A stretch of DNA of 8,363 nucleotides from an uncultured Macromonas sp. GTDB taxonomy: Bacteria; Pseudomonadota; Gammaproteobacteria; Burkholderiales; Burkholderiaceae. The stretch is taken from the NCBI GenBank assembly GCA_946481585.1, contig CAMLOF010000128.1, positions 1 to 8,363 on the forward strand. Direction: 5' to 3'. Both the position numbers and the translations under genes were made by a program. The notes below the pieces were generated by a model, which did not search any database, was not told the origin of the DNA, and saw only the letters and a list, made by a program, of their open reading frames with translations. The number at the start of each line of letters is the position of its first letter. The first letter of the stretch is position 1. Positions 1 through 4,742 of this stretch are shown in pieces.

Positions 1-307
1 TCAGCTCTTCGGCGATGTCGTGGTTGGTGACGGAGCCGAACAGGCGGCCGTCAACGCCAGCCTTCTGCGACAGCTTGACGGTGAAACCGTTGAGCTTCTC
101 GCCCAGGGCTTGGGCTTCAGCCAGCTTGGCAGCAGCAGCCTTTTCCAGTTCAGCGCGGCGAGCTTCGAACTCGGCCACGGCGGACTGGGTGGCGCGGCGT
201 GCGCGGCCGGTCGGGATCAGGAAGTTACGGGCATAGCCGTCCTTGACCTTGACGATATCGCCCAGGTTACCCAGGTTGACAACTTTGTCGAGCAGGATGA
301 TTTGCAT
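1..307 (-). CDS. rplI: 50S ribosomal protein L9, C-terminal end cut by window edge
   Basis: Ribosomal protein L9 of the large subunit, which binds 23S rRNA near the L1 stalk region. The reading frame starts at ATG 307-305 with [18 protein letters not shown] and continues with [13 protein letters not shown], the typical L9 N-terminal domain that packs on rRNA. A lysine/alanine-rich helix follows (about residues 35-70, [21 protein letters not shown]), matching the long connecting helix of L9. The C-terminal domain begins with a [10 protein letters not shown] motif, and the frame runs off the window after 102 residues; the full protein is usually about 150. A Shine-Dalgarno AGGAG lies 8 nt before the start. 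It is the last visible gene of the rpsF-priB-rpsR-rplI operon, 14 nt after the rpsR stop. Identification is secure; only the 3' end is missing. Confidence 0.97.
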   Translation of the reverse strand, partial: MQIILLDKVVNLGNLGDIVKVKDGYARNFLIPTGRARRATQSAVAEFEARRAELEKAAAAKLAEAQALGEKLNGFTVKLSQKAGVDGRLFGSVTNHDIAEEL

Positions 308-321
308 GTTCGTGGCTCCTA

Positions 322-603
322 TCAGACGCGGTGCTGGTCGCTGTAGGGCAGCAGAGCCAGGAAGCGTGCGCGCTTGATGGCGGTGGTCACCTGGCGCTGG
401 TAGATGGCGCGAGTGCCGGTCAGGCGGGCGGGGATGATCTTGCCGTTTTCAGCGATGAAGTCACGCAGGACGTCCACGTCCTTGTAGTCCACTTCTTCAA
501 CGCCAGCCACGGTGAAGCGGCAGAATTTCTTGCGCTTGAACAGCAGCGATTGGGTGTTGCGCTTGGGGCGCTTGTCTTTGTTGAAACGCTTGGGTGCAGC
601 CAT
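322..603 (-). CDS. rpsR: 30S ribosomal protein S18
   Basis: Small-subunit ribosomal protein S18, 93 residues, which binds 16S rRNA in the platform as a heterodimer with S6. The body [38 protein letters not shown] and the basic end [19 protein letters not shown] are typical of S18. The N-terminus [20 protein letters not shown] is a basic tail somewhat longer than in E. coli S18. ATG at 603-601 is preceded by AAGGA about 9 nt upstream; this ribosome-binding site starts inside the priB stop codon (TAA at 618-616), so the two genes are probably translationally coupled. It lies 12 nt after priB and 14 nt before rplI. Co-transcription with rpsF gives both halves of the S6:S18 complex from one mRNA. 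Confidence 0.98.
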   Translation of the reverse strand: MAAPKRFNKDKRPKRNTQSLLFKRKKFCRFTVAGVEEVDYKDVDVLRDFIAENGKIIPARLTGTRAIYQRQVTTAIKRARFLALLPYSDQHRV

Positions 604-615
604 GATGGTGCTTCC

Positions 616-903
616 TTAAGTCTGTTTGAAATCTTGGATGTGAAACACGACGCCTTTGCCGTTGCGGGTGTTGGTCAGGAACCCTTCGAACCCGAACACG
701 CTGCCCAAGGGCTGGCGCGCCAGGGTTTCTGCCTGTGCACCGAAGGCCACGGCCCTCAGTTCCAGGTTGACCCTGCGGGTCTGCCCCATTTCCTGCTGCT
801 CGGACTCGTGTGCGAGCGTCAGGTCTAGGGCGGGTATGCCGGCGGGGGTGTAGCGCAAGGCGGCCGTGTGGGCCAACGTTGCGTGCATCACCAGCCGGTT
901 CAT
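616..903 (-). CDS. priB: Primosomal replication protein N (PriB)
   Basis: PriB, a single-stranded-DNA-binding OB-fold protein that works with PriA in restarting stalled replication forks. The 95-residue product begins MNRLVMHATLAHTAALRYTP and carries the PriB/SSB-like strand pattern: PALDLTLAHESEQQEMGQTR, then NLELRAVAFGAQAETLA, then GSVFGFEGFLTN with a final VVFHIQDF strand. Length is close to the family norm (about 100). Its place between rpsF and rpsR is the standard location of priB in beta- and gammaproteobacteria and strongly supports the call. The start ATG at 903-901 lies 29 nt after the rpsF stop; the ribosome-binding site is modest (AAGG about 10 nt upstream), in line with a minor protein inside a ribosomal operon. 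Confidence 0.95.
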   Translation of the reverse strand: MNRLVMHATLAHTAALRYTPAGIPALDLTLAHESEQQEMGQTRRVNLELRAVAFGAQAETLARQPLGSVFGFEGFLTNTRNGKGVVFHIQDFKQT

Positions 904-932
904 GGTTCAACCGACCTTGACACCTGCAGCAA

Positions 933-1298
933 TTACGCCGAGGCCTCCTGCTGCTGAGCCTTGCGAGCTTCTTCGCGCTCGACGGCCTTCATCATGGAAG
1001 AAGGAGCGGTTTCGGCTTTCTTCTTCTGCACGGTCAGGTGACGCAGCACGGCGTCGTTGAACTTGAAGGCGTGCTCCAGCTCGGCCATCACGGCCTGATC
1101 GGCCTCGATGTTCACACACAGGTAGTGAGCTTTGGACAGCTTGTTGATCTGGTAAGCCAGCTGGCGGCGGCCCCAGTCTTCAACACGGTGGATCTGGCCG
1201 CCACCGTTGGTGATCATGCCCTTGTAACGCTCCAGCATGGCCGGAACCTGCTCGCTCTGATCCGGGTGGATCAGCAACACGATTTCGTAATGACGCAT
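933..1298 (-). CDS. rpsF: 30S ribosomal protein S6
   Basis: Small-subunit ribosomal protein S6, 121 residues, partner of S18 on the 30S platform. The start [21 protein letters not shown], the [16 protein letters not shown] segment and the LCVNIEA strand are S6 hallmarks. The last roughly 25 residues are a charged, Lys/Glu/Ala/Gln-rich tail, as often seen in proteobacterial S6. An in-frame upstream start (1427) would add 43 residues, but I chose ATG 1298-1296 because it has AAGGAG 5 nt upstream, gives the conserved N-terminus, and the longer form would begin upstream of the predicted promoter -10. It is the first gene of the operon, followed by priB. The leader upstream (1299-1391) holds hairpins that may mediate feedback by S6:S18. 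Confidence 0.97.
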   Translation of the reverse strand: MRHYEIVLLIHPDQSEQVPAMLERYKGMITNGGGQIHRVEDWGRRQLAYQINKLSKAHYLCVNIEADQAVMAELEHAFKFNDAVLRHLTVQKKKAETAPSSMMKAVEREEARKAQQQEASA

Positions 1299-1353
1299 GG
1301 ACTCTCCTTTTGGATGATGCGCCAAGCCATTCAGGCCAGGCGCTTTGAGAACA

Positions 1354-1383
1354 GCCGCCCCCTGCGTCAGGTAGGGGTACGGC
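1354..1383 (-). promoter_or_regulatory. Hairpin in rpsF 5' leader, candidate S6:S18 autoregulatory element
   Basis: Reading the minus strand, GCCG-UA-CCCCU, a 9-nt loop, AGGGG-G-CGGC forms a 5-bp inner and 4-bp outer stem with a small internal loop. It begins only about 8 nt after the predicted transcription start and lies 55 nt before the rpsF start codon. A second, weaker hairpin (1321-1341, 7 pairs including one G-U, with one mismatch) sits just before the rpsF ribosome-binding site. rpsF leaders of many bacteria carry a structured RNA bound by S6:S18 that represses the operon. The position fits, and a CCG trinucleotide is present at the base of the stem, but I cannot verify the match to the published consensus. 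The hairpin is seen; the function is inference. Confidence 0.4.
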
Positions 1384-1397
1384 AAGGCAAGCCTGCG

Positions 1398-1427
1398 ATT
1401 ATATGCCGAAACCGTCAGGCGAACCAA
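1398..1427 (-). promoter_or_regulatory. Sigma-70 type promoter of the rpsF-priB-rpsR-rplI operon
   Basis: On the minus strand a perfect TATAAT occupies 1403-1398. TTGGTT at 1427-1422 (first three bases match TTGACA) lies 18 bp upstream as the -35. Transcription would start near 1391, giving a leader of about 92 nt before the rpsF ATG at 1298. The -35 is only 21 nt past the stop codon of the symporter gene. The perfect -10 and the location directly upstream of a ribosomal operon make this the best promoter candidate in the window. Confidence 0.75.
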
Positions 1428-1448
1428 CGAGCCCGCTGCCTGAACGGA

Positions 1449-3521
1449 TTAGCGCGGGTAACGAATGCGTTCCACCAGGCTTTGTGCGCTGGCTGACGGC
1501 TTGGGGGTGAGCAGGCTGACCACGATCAGCACGGCAAAGCCCACGGGTACGCCAAAGATGCCTGCGGAAATGGGCTGAATGCCCCACCACAACTCCACCG
1601 GCCCCTGCAGGCCGAAGACGGAGCGCAACCAGGGTTGGGTCGTGGCCATGTAGTAGAAGGTGACGCCCAGACCGCTGAGCATTCCCATCACTGCCCCCGC
1701 TCCCGTAGCGCGCTTCCAGAATATGCCCAGCACCAGGGCGGGGAAAAAAGCGGCCGCAGCAAAAGAGAACGCCGCCGACACCAGGAAAAGGATGTCCGCA
1801 GGCTTCTGCGCCGCCACATAAGCAGCCGCCAGTGCCACCATGAGCAACAACACCTTGGAGATGGTGACCCGGCGCGCAGTGGACGCATTCGGGTCGATCA
1901 TCTTGTAGTAAAGATCGTGGCTCAGCGCATTGGCGATCGTCAGCAGCAGGCCGTCTGCGGTGGACAACGCAGCCGCCAACCCTCCGGCCGCCACCAGTCC
2001 AGCGATCACGTAGGGCAGCCCACCTATCTCCGCAGTGGCCAGCACGATGATGTCACCGCCGATGGATATTTCGTTGAGCTGTAGCACACCGTCGCGGTTG
2101 ATGTCGGTCACGCTCAGCAGCGACGGGTCTACCCTGTTCCATGCCGCCACCCAAGATGGAAGCTCGTTGAACGAGGTGCCCACGAGCACGTTGAATATTT
2201 CAAACTTGACCAGTACCGCCAGTGCAGGGGCCGTGAAGTACAGCAGGCTGATAAACAGCAGGGACCACGTTACCGAACGCCGCGCCTGGCGCACGCTGGG
2301 CACGGTGTAGTAGCGCATGAGGATGTGCGGCAGCGCCGCCGTACCCAGCATGAGGCACAGAACCAAAGCCAGGAAGTTCCGTCTGGAACTGTCGAATTCG
2401 ACTCGCTGCTCTGGCGTACCAGCAGGGTCACCGGCGAACTGCTGTGCGTGGGGCGCCATCCCGTTGAGTGGACGAGACTTGGTTTCGGCCTCTTCCAGCT
2501 GTTTTTTCCACAAAGCCCTGGCAGATGCCTCGTCTTTTGGAACCCGAGAAAGCTCCCGCTCCGCAGATGCAATTTCGGCAGGCAGACCGTTGAAGTCACG
2601 CAAGGCTTCCACATACGCGGCGGCCTGAGCACGGTCTTGCCTGAGCGAGGCTGCGGGGCTCTCCAACTTATCCCTCAATACATCGGCTCGGTGGGTGGCG
2701 ATCAGGCGCACCTCACTCTCAGACGGGTCATTGATCAGTTCCCGCTCCCGCTCAGACACCTTCGCCAACTGCACCCCATAGACCAATTGCGGCACCGGTA
2801 CTCCGGTCTGTTTGGCAGACAGCCACGCCACAGGCAGCACATAGGCGATGATGAGGACAATGTACTGGGCCACCTGGGTCCACGTGACGGCACGCATCCC
2901 CCCCAGGAAGGAGCAGACGAGAATCCCACCCAGCCCGAGAAAGACGCCCAGTTCGAAAGCCACACCTGCCAGACGGGAGGTGATCAGCCCCACGCCGTAG
3001 ATCTGTGCCACCACGTAGATGAACGAGCAAAGAATGGCGGCAGACATGCCCAGTAGCCGCGGCCAGGCCCCGCCGTAGCGTTCGCTGAGGAAGTCTGGAA
3101 TGGTGAACTGGCCGAACTTGCGAAGATAGGGTGCCAGCAGCAATGCCACCAGGCAGTAACCACCGGTCCAACCCATGACGAACGCCAGCCCGCTGTAACC
3201 GTTCATGTACAGCGTGCCAGCCAACCCTATGAACGAGGCGGCAGACATCCAGTCCGCGCCCGTTGCCATGCCGTTGTACATGGCGGGGACCCGGCGACCG
3301 GCCACGTAATACTCCGTGGGGTCGGTTGTCCGGCACATGATGCCGATGGTTGCATACACGCCGATGGTGGCCAGGAGAAACACCAACCCGATCCACTCGC
3401 GGGGCATTCCCCACTGCTCCAGCACAGCCAGACTGGCCACGAACAGGAAAAAACCCGCTGTATACCAAAGGTACACCCGGTTGAGTTGACGCTTGAAGAG
3501 CGCGTTGCTTTCGCGTGACAT
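1449..3521 (-). CDS. Sodium:solute symporter, VC_2705/ActP-like type, with large insert and EF-hand-like loop
   Basis: Inner-membrane Na+-coupled symporter of the SSS/SLC5 superfamily, 690 residues, longer than the roughly 550 of ActP. Hydrophobic segments lie at about 18-36, 41-62, 84-105, 109-131, 155-180, 186-208, 213-235, 383-403, 417-440, 493-530, 553-571, 577-600, 606-626 and 650-672. The SSS signature GGMRAVTWTQVAQY is at 207-220. GGLAAALSTADG (513-524) carries Ser520/Thr521, the positions matching the Na2-site Ser/Thr of PutP and vSGLT. Residues 240-380 contain a charged, probably helical insert. DINRDGVLQLNE (473-484) fits the 12-residue EF-hand loop. Because its partner is a DUF4212 small subunit 8 nt upstream, I place it in the two-component VC_2705 type rather than single-subunit ActP. 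AGGG 6 nt before ATG 3521 overlaps the small-subunit stop. A carboxylate substrate (acetate, lactate, pyruvate) is likely but unproven. Confidence 0.9.
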   Translation of the reverse strand: MSRESNALFKRQLNRVYLWYTAGFFLFVASLAVLEQWGMPREWIGLVFLLATIGVYATIGIMCRTTDPTEYYVAGRRVPAMYNGMATGADWMSAASFIGLAGTLYMNGYSGLAFVMGWTGGYCLVALLLAPYLRKFGQFTIPDFLSERYGGAWPRLLGMSAAILCSFIYVVAQIYGVGLITSRLAGVAFELGVFLGLGGILVCSFLGGMRAVTWTQVAQYIVLIIAYVLPVAWLSAKQTGVPVPQLVYGVQLAKVSERERELINDPSESEVRLIATHRADVLRDKLESPAASLRQDRAQAAAYVEALRDFNGLPAEIASAERELSRVPKDEASARALWKKQLEEAETKSRPLNGMAPHAQQFAGDPAGTPEQRVEFDSSRRNFLALVLCLMLGTAALPHILMRYYTVPSVRQARRSVTWSLLFISLLYFTAPALAVLVKFEIFNVLVGTSFNELPSWVAAWNRVDPSLLSVTDINRDGVLQLNEISIGGDIIVLATAEIGGLPYVIAGLVAAGGLAAALSTADGLLLTIANALSHDLYYKMIDPNASTARRVTISKVLLLMVALAAAYVAAQKPADILFLVSAAFSFAAAAFFPALVLGIFWKRATGAGAVMGMLSGLGVTFYYMATTQPWLRSVFGLQGPVELWWGIQPISAGIFGVPVGFAVLIVVSLLTPKPSASAQSLVERIRYPR

Positions 3522-3529
3522 GAATGGCC

Positions 3530-3790
3530 CTAATCCTGCGGCTCGGACAAGCCGTGAAGCCGGTCGAGTCTATCCATGTACCAAGCGTAGAAAGCAACGA
3601 TCCCCACGTAGATGAACATGCAGCCCTGGGCAGCCATCCAGAAGCTGAACGGCCAGCCGAAAAAGCGAAAGCTCAGCTCGCGGGCAAAGTAGCTGACGAC
3701 AAACGTCACGAAGAACCAGATCAGCAGCAAAACTGCCGTGACGCGCAGATTCGCCCGCCAGTATTTGGACCGGTGCTGTTGAGGCGTCAT
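3530..3790 (-). CDS. DUF4212 family symporter small subunit
   Basis: An 86-residue inner-membrane protein with two hydrophobic segments (about 17-37 and 49-71). The charged N-terminus MTPQQHRSKYWRANLRV and the end AFYAWYMDRLDRLHG are characteristic of the DUF4212 family (putative sodium:solute symporter small subunit). Its gene usually lies immediately before a VC_2705-type symporter, as here: the stop at 3530 is followed 8 nt later by the symporter ATG. I reject the longer start at 3814 in favour of ATG 3790-3788. That start forms an ATGA overlap with the stop of the TPR gene, pointing to translational coupling, and gives the conserved N-terminus; its own ribosome-binding site is poor. Biochemical role unknown; presumed accessory or stabilising subunit of the transporter. 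Confidence 0.88.
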   Translation of the reverse strand: MTPQQHRSKYWRANLRVTAVLLLIWFFVTFVVSYFARELSFRFFGWPFSFWMAAQGCMFIYVGIVAFYAWYMDRLDRLHGLSEPQD

Positions 3791-4365
3791 GCTGCAGCAG
3801 GGACGACGGTGCAATCCAGCCCAAGTTCAGCCCGGAGATGACGAGCAACCTTGGGTTCAAACGTATGCAGGTGCGCCACGATCTGCGAGGCCTGTTCCGA
3901 CTCACCCTGTGCCGCATGCAGTCGCGCCAGTTGCTCCCATCCGTGGGGGCTGAATGGCTGCCGCGCTGTATTTTCCCGAAAGGCCTTCATGGCTTCTTCG
4001 GTGCGGTGCTGGCTGGCCAACGCAAGCCCCAAACCGTACCAGGCCAGGTCAAAGCGCTCGTCCAACTCCAGCGCCTTGCGAAAAGCCTCCTCGGCACCAA
4101 CGACTTCACCACAACGCTCCAACAGAAAGCCCAGGTTGTACCAGGCAGCCGAGCTTGGCTCGATCAGGACGACCCTTTGCTGGTACCTCACCGCCACGTG
4201 ATGCTCACCGCTGGCCCCGGCCAGGAAGGCCAAGGTCGCCAGTGCATGCGTGTCATCTGGTTTGCGTTGCAGCAACTGCTCGAAGCAACGCCGCGCCCGC
4301 GCATGCGCACCCAGCGCCAAGGCCAAGCGCCCCCACAGCCGTTGCCTAGCCTCGAACAGGGCCAT
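3787..4365 (-). CDS. TPR-repeat protein
   Basis: A 192-residue soluble protein made almost wholly of tetratricopeptide repeats. The clearest repeats start near residue 72 (AAWYNLGFLLERCGEVVGAE, then EAFRKALELDER) and 106 (DLAWYGLGLALASQHRTEEA, then MKAFRENTARQP), with weaker ones near 5-37, 38-71 and 141-173. There is no signal peptide or membrane segment, so it should act in the cytoplasm, most likely as a protein-binding scaffold. The start ATG 4365-4363 is only 2 nt after the response-regulator stop, and its own stop overlaps the small-subunit start. This wedges it between the two-component genes and the transporter genes in one translation-coupled chain. A partner role toward the receiver protein or the transporter is inference from position. 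I do not recognise a named family beyond TPR. Confidence 0.85.
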   Translation of the reverse strand: MALFEARQRLWGRLALALGAHARARRCFEQLLQRKPDDTHALATLAFLAGASGEHHVAVRYQQRVVLIEPSSAAWYNLGFLLERCGEVVGAEEAFRKALELDERFDLAWYGLGLALASQHRTEEAMKAFRENTARQPFSPHGWEQLARLHAAQGESEQASQIVAHLHTFEPKVARHLRAELGLDCTVVPAAA

Positions 4366-4367
4366 CC

Positions 4368-4742
4368 TCAGGCATCCAACAGAAGCAGTTCCTTCACCTT
4401 CTCAACCAACTCCTTGGTCGAGAAGGGTTTCGTCATGTAGGCATTCGCCCCCAGCTCAAGTCCCTTGGCAACATCGGTGTCGCGGCCGCGGGCGGTGAGC
4501 ATCAGGATGGGGGTTCGGCCCACATCGGCGCGGGCACGAACCTCCTGGCAGACATCGAATCCGCTCTTTTTGGGCATCATCACGTCCAGCAGCACCAAGG
4601 CTGGGCGGTGCTGGATGATTGCGTCCAGCGCCTCCTGTCCGTCCCGCGCCAGCTTCACGTCGTAGCCTTCCCTTTTCATCAGGAACTCCAGCGATATGAG
4701 GATGTTCGGTTCGTCATCAGCGATCAAGATAGTTGCACTCAT
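4368..4742 (-). CDS. Single-domain (CheY-like) response regulator
   Basis: A 124-residue protein that is only a receiver domain. The acidic pair is Asp9/Asp10 (ILIADDEPN), the phospho-accepting residue is Asp53 (LVLLDVMMP), the switch Thr is Thr83 (LMLTARG) and the conserved Lys is Lys105 (YMTKPF). All catalytic positions are intact, so it should accept phosphate. The domain ends at residue 124 and no DNA-binding or enzymatic output domain follows. The start is ATG 4742-4740, preceded by AGGAG at a 7-nt spacing; the ATG overlaps the TGA of the kinase gene by 4 nt (ATGA). It is therefore the evident partner of the upstream sensor kinase. A longer in-frame start at 4841 is rejected because it would lie deep in the kinase gene and lacks family resemblance. 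How it passes the signal on is not visible. Confidence 0.95.
   Translation of the reverse strand: MSATILIADDEPNILISLEFLMKREGYDVKLARDGQEALDAIIQHRPALVLLDVMMPKKSGFDVCQEVRARADVGRTPILMLTARGRDTDVAKGLELGANAYMTKPFSTKELVEKVKELLLLDA

Noticed and set aside
331..828. 165-codon open frame on the plus strand
   Set aside because: Antisense to rpsR and priB, both securely identified; a shadow frame.
1299..1427. Longer rpsF start adding 43 residues
   Set aside because: The extension would begin upstream of the TATAAT box, is not like any S6 N-terminus, and the ATG at 1298 has AAGGAG at good spacing.
1420..1446. Weak inverted repeat (CAGGC…GCCTG) after the symporter stop as a terminator
   Set aside because: Only 5 bp with a 17-nt loop and no T run afterwards; it also overlaps the rpsF -35 region.
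2325..3056. 243-codon open frame on the plus strand
   Set aside because: Antisense to the symporter gene across membrane segments and the insert. The product has no recognisable domain and there is no promoter or plausible ribosome-binding site.
2752..3597. 281-codon minus-strand frame overlapping the symporter gene
   Set aside because: Out-of-frame shadow of the symporter and small subunit. The real frames encode conserved membrane segments, while this one gives Arg/His/Pro-rich noise.
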